Shown one piece after another: positions 10,593 through 19,119 of a DNA stretch of 64,000 nucleotides. Location: positions 1 through 64,000 of the forward strand of contig NZ_WBXP01000018.1 of the NCBI RefSeq assembly GCF_016415625.1, in the 5' to 3' direction. Origin of the DNA: Shimwellia pseudoproteus (GTDB lineage: Bacteria; Pseudomonadota; Gammaproteobacteria; Enterobacterales; Enterobacteriaceae). A program made the position numbers and the translations under genes. Numbering within the stretch: position 1 is the first letter of the stretch; the number at the start of each line of letters is the position of its first letter. The notes under the pieces were generated by a model. The model was given only the letters and a program-made list of their open reading frames with translations, did not search any database and was not told where the DNA came from.

Positions 10593-12362
10593 TTAAGCTG
10601 GATTTGCGGCAAACCACTGTGCTTTAGCACGCTGTAATTTGTCGTAAGCGGCCAGCATTGCCTGATGGGCCGGGAAGCCATTCAGGGTGTCATCTACCGG
10701 CTGCAGGCCGTAGAACGGCGCTTCGCCGCTAATGGCGGCACTGGCGTCTTCTACTGTCTGGGCGCCATACATCCGTACAAACGCATTCAGGTACTGCAGC
10801 GGCTGGCGCTCTTCTTCTTCATTGAGCAGCAGCAGGGTTTGTAGGCAGCGGTAATAGTTGGCGCGGGCCGGGCTGAACAGGGAGCCATTGAACTCCATTG
10901 TCCATTCGGTCCAGATCAGCGCCTGTTCCAGATCACCACCCGCCAGGGACAGCATCGCTTTCAGCTCACCAATACGCAGGGTATACCAGCCGTTATCGGC
11001 ACCGGTGGCCAGGCCCAGCAGTTCGCGCACCCGGGTAAAGTCATCGTGGCCTTCTTCGTCTAACTGCTCGATCAGCGCCAGGTAGTCTGCTTTATCCCAG
11101 TTGCTGCCCGGCAAGCTGAGAATAGTATCCCGCAGGTGGCTGCCCATATTGTTGTTCGCCAGCCACAGATCTTCTGCCGGATAGATATCGGACATCCCCG
11201 GCACCAGGATACGGCAGGCGTATACATCAAGATGTTCGTAATCAGCGATGTAAACCTCTTTGCCTTCGGCGCGGAAGATTGCCATCAGCGTGGCGAACTC
11301 TTGCTCGGTCGTCCCGGAGAAGTTCCAGTCGGCAAACGGATAGTCGGCATCCTGCTTAAACAGATCCCAGGAGATAAGACCGCTGGAGTCGATAAAGTGG
11401 GTTTCCAGGTTGGTGTGTTCGGCCACTTCTTCGTCATCAAAGGTGGGCGGGGTGAACACATCCAGATCTTTCAGGCTGCGGCCTTGCAGCAGCTCTGTCA
11501 CGGTACGTTCCAGTGCGACACCGAAGTCCGGGTGGGCGCCAAAAGAGGCAAAACAGGTGCCATTCTGCGGGTTAAACAGTACCACGCAGATAACCGGATA
11601 CTTACCGCCCAGGGAGCCGTCATAGGCGAAGATAGGGAAACCTTCTGCTTCCATGCTGTTGATCGCTTCCACCACCGCCGGGTAGCGGGCCAGCACGTCT
11701 TTAGGAATTTCCGGCAGGCTGATGGATTCCGCAATGATGCGGTTTTTGATATAGCGCTCGAAGACCTCAGACAGCCCCTGAACCCGCGCTTCGTTGCGGG
11801 TATTACCGGCGGACATCCCGTTAGACACATACAGGTTGGCGATGATGTTCATCGGAATATAGACGGTCTGCTCATCGGACTGACGAACAAACGGCAGGGC
11901 GCAGATCCCGCGGTCGTCGTTGCCGGACTGCAAATCGACCAGCAGGCTGGCCGCCAGCTCATGGTCCGGATCATAGAACCCGCGCAGGTGATCATCGAGG
12001 ATCCCCTCCGGCAGGCTATCGTCTTCCGGCAGCGGGAACCACTTCTCGGTAGGGTAGTGAACAAACGGACCATTGGCGATGGTTTTTCCCAGCCAGAAGT
12101 CAGCAAAGAAATAGTTGGTGGACAGACGTTCGAAATACTCACCAAGCGCTGATGCGAGGGCGGCTTTTTGGGTGGCGCCTTTCCCGTTGCTGAAGCACAG
12201 CGGGCAGTCCACATCGCGGATATGTACCGACCAGACATTGGGAACCGGGTTCAGCCAGGAGGCCTCTTCGATGTTAAAACCCAGCGCGCTGAGTTTATGC
12301 TGGAAGCGAGCGATGGAGTCTTCCAGGGCGGCGTCTTTGCCGGGAATAAATGTTTGAGTCAT
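10593..12362 (-). CDS. ycaO: YcaO-domain protein
   Basis: YcaO proteins are ATP-dependent cyclodehydratases or backbone-activating enzymes. The stand-alone enterobacterial YcaO has been linked to RimO-dependent methylthiolation of ribosomal protein S12; its own reaction is not settled. The N-terminal two thirds have the YcaO fold with ATP/Mg-binding segments such as KAALASALGEYFERLSTNYF and NEARVQGLSEVFERY. The C-terminal about 180 residues carry a helical TPR-like part. I use the ATG at 12362 (MTQTFIPGKDAALEDSI), giving 589 residues, close to E. coli (about 586). An in-frame GTG three codons upstream is possible. It is divergent from ycaP and upstream of focA on the same strand, with its own terminator. 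Confidence 0.95.
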   Translation of the reverse strand: MTQTFIPGKDAALEDSIARFQHKLSALGFNIEEASWLNPVPNVWSVHIRDVDCPLCFSNGKGATQKAALASALGEYFERLSTNYFFADFWLGKTIANGPFVHYPTEKWFPLPEDDSLPEGILDDHLRGFYDPDHELAASLLVDLQSGNDDRGICALPFVRQSDEQTVYIPMNIIANLYVSNGMSAGNTRNEARVQGLSEVFERYIKNRIIAESISLPEIPKDVLARYPAVVEAINSMEAEGFPIFAYDGSLGGKYPVICVVLFNPQNGTCFASFGAHPDFGVALERTVTELLQGRSLKDLDVFTPPTFDDEEVAEHTNLETHFIDSSGLISWDLFKQDADYPFADWNFSGTTEQEFATLMAIFRAEGKEVYIADYEHLDVYACRILVPGMSDIYPAEDLWLANNNMGSHLRDTILSLPGSNWDKADYLALIEQLDEEGHDDFTRVRELLGLATGADNGWYTLRIGELKAMLSLAGGDLEQALIWTEWTMEFNGSLFSPARANYYRCLQTLLLLNEEEERQPLQYLNAFVRMYGAQTVEDASAAISGEAPFYGLQPVDDTLNGFPAHQAMLAAYDKLQRAKAQWFAANPA

Positions 12363-12499
12363 GGGTTTCACTTTTTATCGTACGCAAAGCGCGCAATGAT
12401 ACGGGTTTTACCTGTCGGGTGCTATTGCCGGGTATTCGGCAGCAAAAATTAAATTTCTTGCCAGAATTAGGATTTATGCCATCAATCAGGACGTAAATC

Positions 12500-13192
12500 A
12501 TGCAAGCCTTCGACCTGCACCGCATGATGCTGGATAAGGTGTCCGCGAGTTTCCTGTGGGAAGTCGCTGTCCGCTGTGTCTATACCTTTGTACTGGTCTA
12601 TTTGTTTCTCAAACTCACCGGGCGGCGCGGTGTGAGCCAAATGTCGCTGTTTGAAGTGTTGATTATTCTCACGCTGGGTTCCGCCGCGGGGGATGTGGCG
12701 TTTTATGACGATGTCCCGATGCTGCCTGTGCTGGTGGTGTTTTTGGTGCTGGGGGCGTGTTACCGGCTGGTCATCTGGCTGATGACCCACAGCGAGCGGT
12801 TACAGGGGCTACTGGAGGGAAAACCGGTCATTATTGTGGCCCAGGGCGAGCTGGCGTGGAGCCATTTGCAGCAAGAAAATATGACAGAGTTTGAGTTTTT
12901 TATGGAGTTACGCCTGAGCGGTGTTTCCCATCTTGGCCAGATTGCGCTGGCGATCCTCGAAACCAACGGCCAAATCAGTATTTACTACTACCCGGAGGCG
13001 GAAATAAAACCCGGGCTACCGATCTTACCCGGCGTTGGCCAGCAGCCATACCGTGTCTTGCCGGAAAACGGCGATTATGCGTGCATCCGCTGTAGCGCGG
13101 TGCGGGATATGTGTGCCGGCGATCGTTGCCGCTGCTCCCGTTGTGGAGAAGAACGCTGGCTGAAGGCCAGCCGGGCTTCCCGGGTTAGTTAG
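12500..13192 (+). CDS. ycaP: DUF421/YetF-family inner membrane protein YcaP
   Basis: This 230-residue membrane protein of unknown function has the same length as E. coli YcaP. Three hydrophobic segments lie at about residues 20-38, 47-65 and 72-92. Next comes a cytoplasmic DUF421 domain with the typical MTEFEFFMELRLSGV and ILETNGQISIYYYPE stretches. The C-terminus has a zinc-ribbon-like set of cysteines (YACIRC and CRCSRC). It is transcribed divergently from ycaO with a 137-bp gap and stands alone before serC. No function is assigned. Confidence 0.93.
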   Translation: MQAFDLHRMMLDKVSASFLWEVAVRCVYTFVLVYLFLKLTGRRGVSQMSLFEVLIILTLGSAAGDVAFYDDVPMLPVLVVFLVLGACYRLVIWLMTHSERLQGLLEGKPVIIVAQGELAWSHLQQENMTEFEFFMELRLSGVSHLGQIALAILETNGQISIYYYPEAEIKPGLPILPGVGQQPYRVLPENGDYACIRCSAVRDMCAGDRCRCSRCGEERWLKASRASRVS

Positions 13193-13238
13193 CAGCGATT
13201 TACGCCAGATTTTCGCTGTTTAACAGTCGATGCGTTTG

Positions 13239-13254
13239 TGTGATTTCCGCCACA
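13239..13254 (+). promoter_or_regulatory. CRP-like site upstream of serC
   Basis: TGTGA-N6-CCACA matches the CRP consensus TGTGA-N6-TCACA at all but one base. It lies 100 bp before the serC ATG. CRP and Lrp control of serC-aroA is known in E. coli; the use of this site here is inferred. Confidence 0.45.
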
Positions 13255-13353
13255 AAATCATCCCGGAGGCGATTAGCCATTGCAGCCGGTGCGTCGCAAT
13301 GATAAAACCGATAGCCACAGGAAAACGTATTGATTTAGGTGTGGTGAGGGGAA

Positions 13354-14442
13354 ATGACTCAGATTTTTAATTTTAGCTCTGGCCCGGCAATGCTACCGGC
13401 TGATGTACTGCGACAGGCTCAGGCTGAGCTGTGTGACTGGAATGGCTTAGGCACCTCGGTAATGGAGATCAGTCACCGCGGTAAAGCCTTTATCGAGGTG
13501 GCGGAACAGGCCGAAAAAGATTTACGTGATCTTCTCCATATCCCGGCTAACTACAAAGTATTGTTCTGCCACGGCGGTGGCCGTGGTCAGTTTGCGGCGG
13601 TGCCGCTGAACCTGGCGGGCAATAACCGCGTGGCCGACTACGTTGATGGCGGTTACTGGGCAGAAAGCGCAGCCAAAGAAGCCAAAAAATACCTCACCCC
13701 GAATGTGATCGATGCTTGCATTACCGTGGACGGCGAGCGCGCGATCAAACCGATGCGCGAATGGCAGCTGTCTAAAGAGGCGGCCTATCTCCATTACTGC
13801 CCGAACGAAACCATTGATGGGATTGCCATCAATGAAATGCCGGCTTTTGGGGATGATGTCACCGTCGTTGCGGACTACTCCTCAACTATCCTTTCCAGCC
13901 CTATCGATGTCAGCCGTTTCGGCGTGATTTATGCTGGCGCCCAGAAAAATATCGGCCCGGCGGGCCTGACCCTGGTAATTGTCCGTGACGATCTGCTGGG
14001 TAAAGCGAATAGTGCCTGCCCGTCAATCCTCGACTACACCGTGCTGGCGAACAATGACTCAATGTTCAACACCCCGCCGACCTTTGCCTGGTATCTGGCG
14101 GGCCTGGTGTTCAAATGGCTGAAAGCCAAAGGCGGCGTGGCGGCAATGGATCAAATCAACCAGCAAAAAGCCGAGTTGCTGTACGGCGTAATCGATAACA
14201 GCGATTTCTACCGTAACAATGTGGCTGCAGCAAACCGCTCACGGATGAACGTGCCGTTCCAGCTGGCAGACAGCGCCCTGGATGCGGTTTTCCTCGCAGA
14301 GTCTTTTGCGGCGGGTTTGCATGCGCTGAAAGGCCACCGCGTGGTAGGGGGAATGCGTGCCTCCATCTATAACGCCATGCCTCTGGAAGGGGTTCGTGCC
14401 CTGACCGATTTTATGCTGGATTTTGAACGCCGCCACGGGTAA
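13354..14442 (+). CDS. serC: Phosphoserine aminotransferase SerC
   Basis: SerC is a cytoplasmic PLP enzyme that transaminates 3-phosphohydroxypyruvate in serine synthesis and acts also in pyridoxal phosphate synthesis. The 362-residue length equals E. coli. The PLP lysine is K198 in [10 protein letters not shown], and the N-terminus [11 protein letters not shown] is typical. The ATG at 13354 follows GAGGGGAA. It is the first gene of serC-aroA, with a terminator-like hairpin in the 80-bp gap between them, which links serine and aromatic (enterobactin precursor) pathways. Confidence 0.98.
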   Translation: MTQIFNFSSGPAMLPADVLRQAQAELCDWNGLGTSVMEISHRGKAFIEVAEQAEKDLRDLLHIPANYKVLFCHGGGRGQFAAVPLNLAGNNRVADYVDGGYWAESAAKEAKKYLTPNVIDACITVDGERAIKPMREWQLSKEAAYLHYCPNETIDGIAINEMPAFGDDVTVVADYSSTILSSPIDVSRFGVIYAGAQKNIGPAGLTLVIVRDDLLGKANSACPSILDYTVLANNDSMFNTPPTFAWYLAGLVFKWLKAKGGVAAMDQINQQKAELLYGVIDNSDFYRNNVAAANRSRMNVPFQLADSALDAVFLAESFAAGLHALKGHRVVGGMRASIYNAMPLEGVRALTDFMLDFERRHG

Positions 14443-14468
14443 TCCCTCCCGGAAGGCTACCGATCTGC

Positions 14469-14500
14469 CCCCGCGACACGCATCGCGGGGTTTCAATTTT
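14469..14500 (+). terminator. serC-aroA intercistronic hairpin
   Basis: A perfect 7-bp CCCCGCG / CGCGGGG stem (14469-14475 with 14484-14490, 8-base loop) is followed by TTTCAATTTTTT. It is a likely partial terminator that would lower aroA relative to serC expression. Confidence 0.65.
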
Positions 14501-14522
14501 TTGACGTGAGAGCTTTACCCCT

Positions 14523-15809
14523 ATGCAGGAATCCCTGACCCTCCAGCCCGTTGCGCTGGTCAATGGCACTATCAATCTTCCTGGTTCTAAAAGCGTATCT
14601 AACCGCGCGTTGTTGCTGGCCGCACTGGCGACCGGCACCACCACCCTGACTAACCTGCTGGACAGCGATGACGTCCGCCATATGCTTAATGCCCTGCAAC
14701 GGCTGGGGGTGTCTTATTCGCTGTCTGACGATCGCACCCGCTGTGAGGTTACTGGCCTGGGCGGGCCGCTTCAGGCGCAGGGCCCGCTGGAGCTGTTTTT
14801 AGGTAACGCAGGTACCGCAATGCGCCCGCTGGCGGCGGCGCTATGCCTGGGAAGTAACGACATTATTCTGACCGGTGAACCGCGCATGAAAGAGCGGCCT
14901 ATTGGCCATCTGGTGGATGCGCTGCGCCAGGGCGGGGCACAGATTGACTATCTGGAGCAGGAAAACTACCCGCCGCTGCGCCTGCGCGGTGGTTTTACCG
15001 GCGGAAATGTCAGCGTTGATGGTTCGGTTTCCAGCCAGTTTCTGACCGCACTGTTAATGGCTGCGCCGCTGGCCAGCCAGGACACGGTGATTGATATTAA
15101 AGGCGACCTGGTATCAAAACCCTATATTGATATTACCCTTAACCTGATGCAGACGTTTGGCGTTGCGGTAGAGAACCAGCAATACCAGCGTTTTGTGGTG
15201 CGCGGCCAGCAGCAGTACCACTCCCCGGGGGATTACCTGGTGGAAGGGGATGCCTCTTCTGCGTCCTATTTCCTGGCGGCGGGCGCCATAAAAGGCGGCA
15301 CCGTGAAAGTGACCGGTATTGGCCGCAACAGTGTGCAGGGCGATATTCGCTTTGCGGATGTGCTGGAAAAAATGGGCGCGACCATCACCTGGGGCGATGA
15401 TTTTATTGCCTGTACCCGGGGCACCCTCAACGCCATTGATATGGATATGAACCATATTCCCGATGCGGCGATGACCATCGCCACCGCGGCACTGTTCGCC
15501 AACGGCACCACCACGCTGCGCAATATTTACAACTGGCGGGTGAAGGAAACCGATCGTCTGGCGGCGATGGCCACTGAGCTGCGTAAAGTCGGTGCTGATG
15601 TGATTGAAGGCGAGGATTTTATTACCATTACCCCTCCGGCCCGGCTGACGTTTGCCGAGATAGGCACCTATAACGACCACCGGATGGCAATGTGCTTCTC
15701 CCTGGTGGCCTTGTCGGACACGCCGGTCACTATCCTTGATCCGAAATGCACCGCAAAAACCTTCCCGGACTATTTCCAGCGTCTGGCGGCCATTAGCACC
15801 CAGGCTTAA
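14523..15809 (+). CDS. aroA: 5-enolpyruvylshikimate-3-phosphate synthase AroA
   Basis: AroA joins shikimate-3-phosphate and PEP in the shikimate pathway and is the target of glyphosate. The protein has 428 residues, one more than E. coli. The substrate-binding lysine is K23 in PGSKSVSNR. The glyphosate-contact motif [13 protein letters not shown] has the normal glycine (G97 here), so this is an ordinary sensitive class I enzyme. The [10 protein letters not shown] and [11 protein letters not shown] signatures are also present. The ATG at 14523 begins [13 protein letters not shown]. In E. coli ycaL follows; here the next gene is cmk. Confidence 0.98.
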   Translation: MQESLTLQPVALVNGTINLPGSKSVSNRALLLAALATGTTTLTNLLDSDDVRHMLNALQRLGVSYSLSDDRTRCEVTGLGGPLQAQGPLELFLGNAGTAMRPLAAALCLGSNDIILTGEPRMKERPIGHLVDALRQGGAQIDYLEQENYPPLRLRGGFTGGNVSVDGSVSSQFLTALLMAAPLASQDTVIDIKGDLVSKPYIDITLNLMQTFGVAVENQQYQRFVVRGQQQYHSPGDYLVEGDASSASYFLAAGAIKGGTVKVTGIGRNSVQGDIRFADVLEKMGATITWGDDFIACTRGTLNAIDMDMNHIPDAAMTIATAALFANGTTTLRNIYNWRVKETDRLAAMATELRKVGADVIEGEDFITITPPARLTFAEIGTYNDHRMAMCFSLVALSDTPVTILDPKCTAKTFPDYFQRLAAISTQA

Positions 15810-15815
15810 TTTACC

Positions 15816-15846
15816 CCCGGGCCTTGCGCTGGCAGGGCCCGGGTTT
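15816..15846 (+). terminator. Terminator of serC-aroA
   Basis: An 8-bp GC-only stem (CCCGGGCC at 15816-15823, GGCCCGGG at 15836-15843) is followed by a short TTT. It lies just after the aroA stop. Confidence 0.55.
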
Positions 15847-15932
15847 CCCGCCGCTATTTCTCTTCGTATCCCCGCACTGTATGGCAGTTACTTCTATACT
15901 TATTGTTTCAGAATGATATTTCACGACAGTGG

Positions 15933-15961
15933 TAACAGTCCGGGAGGTTGCAGCGTATAAT
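15933..15961 (+). promoter_or_regulatory. Promoter upstream of cmk-rpsA
   Basis: A perfect TATAAT at 15956-15961 lies about 45 bp before the cmk ATG. The -35 near 15933-15938 is poor, so either another factor assists or the true -35 has a different spacing. Confidence 0.5.
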
Positions 15962-16006
15962 GCGCGCCGTAATGGTTCACCTGCATTCTCAGAAAAGGAG
16001 AGAAAG

Positions 16007-16696
16007 ATGACAGCACACGCTCCGGTAATCACCATTGATGGCCCAAGCGGCGCAGGAAAAGGCACCTTATGCAAGGCAATGGCAGAGGCGCTGCAATGGC
16101 ATTTACTGGACTCAGGGGCGATATATCGGGTACTGGCACTGGCCGCCCTGCATCACCGGGTTGATGTGGATGCCGAAGACGCGCTGGTGCCACTGGCTGC
16201 CCATCTGGATGTGCGGTTCGTCTCTAACGGCGGTAAGCTGGACGTTATTCTGGAAGGGGAGGATGTCAGTGGTGAAATCCGTACCCAGGACGTGGCGAAT
16301 ACCGCATCAAAAGTGGCGGCATTTCCGCGGGTTCGTGAAGCGCTGTTGCGCCGCCAGCGGGCGTTTCGCGAAGCGCCAGGCCTGATTGCCGATGGTCGCG
16401 ACATGGGGACGGTGGTGTTCCCGGATGCGCCGGTAAAAATATTTCTGGATGCCTCTTCAGAAGAGCGCGCCCAGCGCCGTATGCTACAGTTGCAGGATAA
16501 GGGCTTTAGTGTTAACTTTGAGCGCCTTTTGGCCGAGATCAAAGAACGCGATGAACGCGATCGCAACCGTGCAGTCGCACCGTTGGTACCGGCAGAAGAT
16601 GCTTTAGTGCTTGACTCAACGCGATTAACTATTGAGCAAGTAATTGAAAAAGCGTTAGAATACGCCCGCCAGAAATTGGCGTCTGTGCAGTCATAA
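16007..16696 (+). CDS. cmk: Cytidylate kinase Cmk
   Basis: Cmk phosphorylates CMP and dCMP with ATP in the cytoplasm to recycle pyrimidine nucleotides. I place the start at the ATG at 16007 ([12 protein letters not shown]), preceded by AAAGGAG. The longer open frame from 15929 would run back through the -10 box. The result is 229 residues against 227 in E. coli. The P-loop GPSGAGKGT is at residues 12-20, and the CMP-binding [13 protein letters not shown] and ERDERDRNR segments are present. It precedes rpsA by 164 bp, as in other enterobacteria. Confidence 0.97.
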   Translation: MTAHAPVITIDGPSGAGKGTLCKAMAEALQWHLLDSGAIYRVLALAALHHRVDVDAEDALVPLAAHLDVRFVSNGGKLDVILEGEDVSGEIRTQDVANTASKVAAFPRVREALLRRQRAFREAPGLIADGRDMGTVVFPDAPVKIFLDASSEERAQRRMLQLQDKGFSVNFERLLAEIKERDERDRNRAVAPLVPAEDALVLDSTRLTIEQVIEKALEYARQKLASVQS

Positions 16697-16770
16697 AGCA
16701 CAGCAGAATCGGTCCGGAATGGCCCGGGAAGCACGCTTCCTGAGCGGTTCCGGCTATTGTTTCAGTAGTA

Positions 16771-16795
16771 CCTGCCGCAATGGATTGTTGGCAGG
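16771..16795 (+). promoter_or_regulatory. Structured rpsA leader hairpin (S1 autoregulation region)
   Basis: CCTGCC and CAAT pair with ATTG and GGCAGG (16771-16776, 16778-16781, 16784-16787, 16790-16795), leaving GGA-containing loop bases. The rpsA start downstream has no clear Shine-Dalgarno. In E. coli the rpsA leader folds into hairpins with GGA loops that drive translation without a strong SD and allow S1 autorepression; the same plan is suggested here. Confidence 0.5.
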
Positions 16796-16860
16796 CATTT
16801 AAACAACCCCATCCGGCATGGAGCCAGGTGGACGTTAAATTAAAGATCCTAATACTAAAC

Positions 16861-18531
16861 ATGACTGAATCTTTTGCTCAACTCTTTGAAGAGTCCCTGA
16901 AAGAAATCGAAACCCGCCCGGGTTCAATCGTTCGTGGTGTTGTTGTTGCTATCGACAAAGACGTAGTACTGGTTGACGCCGGTCTGAAATCTGAGTCTGC
17001 CATTCCGGCTGAGCAGTTCAAAAACGCCCAGGGCGAACTTGAAATCCAGGTTGGTGACGAAGTTGACGTTGCTCTGGATGCAGTAGAAGACGGTTTCGGT
17101 GAAACTCTGCTGTCTCGTGAGAAAGCTAAACGTCACGAAGCGTGGCTGATGCTGGAAAAAGCTTACGAAGAAGCAGCTACCGTTACTGGTGTTATCAACG
17201 GCAAAGTCAAGGGCGGCTTCACTGTTGAGCTGAACGGTATTCGTGCGTTCCTGCCGGGTTCCCTGGTTGACGTGCGTCCGGTTCGCGACACGCTGCACCT
17301 GGAAGGCAAAGAGCTTGAATTCAAAGTAATCAAGCTTGACCAGAAACGTAACAACGTTGTTGTTTCCCGTCGTGCTGTTATCGAATCTGAAAACAGTGCA
17401 GAACGCGATCAGCTGCTGGAAAACCTGCAGGAAGGCATGGAAGTCAAAGGTATCGTTAAGAACCTCACTGACTACGGTGCATTCGTGGATCTGGGCGGCG
17501 TAGACGGCCTGCTGCACATCACCGATATGGCCTGGAAACGCGTTAAGCATCCGAGCGAAATCGTGAACGTTGGCGACGAAATCACTGTTAAAGTGCTGAA
17601 ATTCGACCGCGAACGTACCCGTGTATCCCTGGGCCTGAAACAGCTGGGCGAAGATCCTTGGGTAGCTATCGCTAAACGTTATCCGGAAGGTACCAAACTG
17701 ACCGGTCGCGTTACCAATCTGACTGACTACGGCTGCTTCGTTGAAATCGAAGAAGGCGTTGAAGGTCTGGTTCACGTATCCGAAATGGATTGGACCAACA
17801 AAAACATCCACCCGTCCAAAGTTGTTAACGTTGGCGACGTAGTGGAAGTTATGGTTCTGGATATCGACGAAGAACGTCGTCGTATCTCCCTGGGCCTGAA
17901 ACAGTGCAAAGCCAACCCGTGGCAGCAGTTCGCTGAGACCCACAACAAAGGCGATCGCGTTGAAGGTAAAATCAAGTCTATCACTGACTTCGGTATCTTC
18001 ATCGGCCTGGACGGCGGCATCGACGGTCTGGTTCACCTGTCTGACATCTCCTGGAACGTTGCAGGCGAAGAAGCAGTACGTGAATACAAAAAAGGCGACG
18101 AAATCGCAGCTGTTGTTCTGCAGGTTGACGCAGAACGTGAACGTATCTCCCTGGGTGTTAAACAGCTGGCAGAAGATCCGTTCAACAACTACGTTGCTCT
18201 GAACAAGAAAGGCGCTATCGTTACTGGTAAAGTAACCGCAGTTGATGCGAAAGGTGCTACAGTTGAATTAGCTGATGGCGTTGAAGGTTACCTGCGCGCT
18301 TCTGAAGCTTCACGTGACCGTGTAGAAGATGCTACTCTGGTTCTGAGTGTTGGCGACGAAGTTGAAGCTAAATTCACTGGCGTTGACCGTAAAAACCGCG
18401 TAGTAAGCCTGTCTGTTCGTGCTAAAGACGAAGCTGAAGAGAAAGATGCAATCGCTTCTGTTAACAAACAGGAAGACGGTAACTTCTCTAACGCAATGGC
18501 TGAAGCGTTCAAAGCAGCTAAAGGCGAATAA
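16861..18531 (+). CDS. rpsA: 30S ribosomal protein S1
   Basis: S1 binds mRNA on the 30S subunit and helps unfold and start translation of most messages. The protein starts at the ATG at 16861 ([22 protein letters not shown]), giving 556 residues, one fewer than E. coli. It holds six S1 repeats; the first two serve ribosome docking, and later ones carry the usual DYGAFV, DYGCFV and [20 protein letters not shown] blocks. The in-frame extension to 16780 lies in the structured leader and is rejected. Codon use is strongly biased for high expression. Confidence 0.98.
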   Translation: MTESFAQLFEESLKEIETRPGSIVRGVVVAIDKDVVLVDAGLKSESAIPAEQFKNAQGELEIQVGDEVDVALDAVEDGFGETLLSREKAKRHEAWLMLEKAYEEAATVTGVINGKVKGGFTVELNGIRAFLPGSLVDVRPVRDTLHLEGKELEFKVIKLDQKRNNVVVSRRAVIESENSAERDQLLENLQEGMEVKGIVKNLTDYGAFVDLGGVDGLLHITDMAWKRVKHPSEIVNVGDEITVKVLKFDRERTRVSLGLKQLGEDPWVAIAKRYPEGTKLTGRVTNLTDYGCFVEIEEGVEGLVHVSEMDWTNKNIHPSKVVNVGDVVEVMVLDIDEERRRISLGLKQCKANPWQQFAETHNKGDRVEGKIKSITDFGIFIGLDGGIDGLVHLSDISWNVAGEEAVREYKKGDEIAAVVLQVDAERERISLGVKQLAEDPFNNYVALNKKGAIVTGKVTAVDAKGATVELADGVEGYLRASEASRDRVEDATLVLSVGDEVEAKFTGVDRKNRVVSLSVRAKDEAEEKDAIASVNKQEDGNFSNAMAEAFKAAKGE

Positions 18532-18550
18532 TTTCGACCTTACGCTTAAA

Positions 18551-18575
18551 GGCGGCTGCGGCCGCCCTTGTTCGT
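18551..18575 (+). terminator. Terminator between rpsA and ihfB
   Basis: A GGCGGC / GCCGCC stem at 18551-18566 is followed by CTTGTTCGTT. The T-run is weak, so termination may be partial and leave some readthrough into ihfB. Confidence 0.5.
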
Positions 18576-18621
18576 TCGAGAGCTGTAAGATAATTTTCCT
18601 GACAAGGAAACCGGAGGAAGC

Positions 18622-18906
18622 ATGACCAAGTCAGAATTGATTGAAAGACTTGCAAGCCAGCAATCTCATCTGCCCGCTAAAGCGGTGGAAGATGCCGTAA
18701 AAGAGATGCTGGAGCATATGGCCTCTACCCTGGCAGAGGGCGAGCGTATCGAAATCCGGGGTTTCGGCAGTTTCTCTTTGCACTATCGCGCGCCACGTGT
18801 TGGACGCAACCCTAAAACCGGCGATAAAGTGGAACTGGAAGGCAAATATGTTCCGCACTTCAAGCCGGGTAAAGAGTTGCGCGACCGCGCCAATATTTAT
18901 GGCTGA
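18622..18906 (+). CDS. ihfB: Integration host factor subunit beta
   Basis: IHF-beta pairs with IHF-alpha to bind and sharply bend DNA at specific sites, serving recombination, replication and promoter architecture. The 94 residues equal the E. coli protein. The beta-arm with RNPKTG carries the DNA-intercalating proline P64, and [12 protein letters not shown] closes the protein. The ATG at 18622 follows CCGGAGGAAGC, a strong ribosome site. It lies 90 bp after rpsA and ends at a strong terminator. Confidence 0.98.
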   Translation: MTKSELIERLASQQSHLPAKAVEDAVKEMLEHMASTLAEGERIEIRGFGSFSLHYRAPRVGRNPKTGDKVELEGKYVPHFKPGKELRDRANIYG

Positions 18907-18932
18907 GCCCACCGGGCTGACCAGACAAGAAA

Positions 18933-18959
18933 CGACATCTGCGGATGTCGTTTTTTTTT
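18933..18959 (+). terminator. Terminator of ihfB
   Basis: A 7-bp stem CGACATC / GATGTCG with a TGCG loop is followed by nine T residues. Confidence 0.88.
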
Positions 18960-19091
18960 GCCTGCAAGATGCGTATTTGGCCGTATTTCTGGGGTAACGC
19001 ATGCTGTAGCGGTCACTTTTCACTGAATAATTGCCGGATAAACAGAATATCGGGGAGGACGGCGGCCCCCGGCGCGACGACACTGTGCACG

Positions 19092-19119
19092 ACAAGGAGG
19101 GCACAACAAGGAGGGCACA
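19092..19119 (+). repeat. Tandem 14-bp repeat carrying two ribosome sites before ycaI
   Basis: The unit ACAAGGAGGGCACA occurs twice, back to back, at 19092-19105 and 19106-19119. Each copy has an AAGGAGG Shine-Dalgarno core. The second copy ends on the first base of the ycaI ATG and gives the working spacing. The pair looks like a slippage duplication. Confidence 0.8.

Noticed and set aside
11136-12152. 338-codon frame opposite ycaO
   Set aside because: It is a shadow of ycaO, with no initiation signal or family resemblance.
14799-14840. Glyphosate-tolerant AroA
   Set aside because: The motif has the normal glycine in NAGTAMRPL, so it is a standard class I enzyme.
16924-18036. 370-codon frame opposite rpsA
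   Set aside because: This is a shadow frame caused by biased codon use in a highly expressed gene; no ribosome site or recognisable domain.
18945-19118. N-terminal extension of ycaI
   Set aside because: It begins inside the ihfB terminator; the ATG at 19119 has a perfect ribosome site and gives the standard 754 residues.
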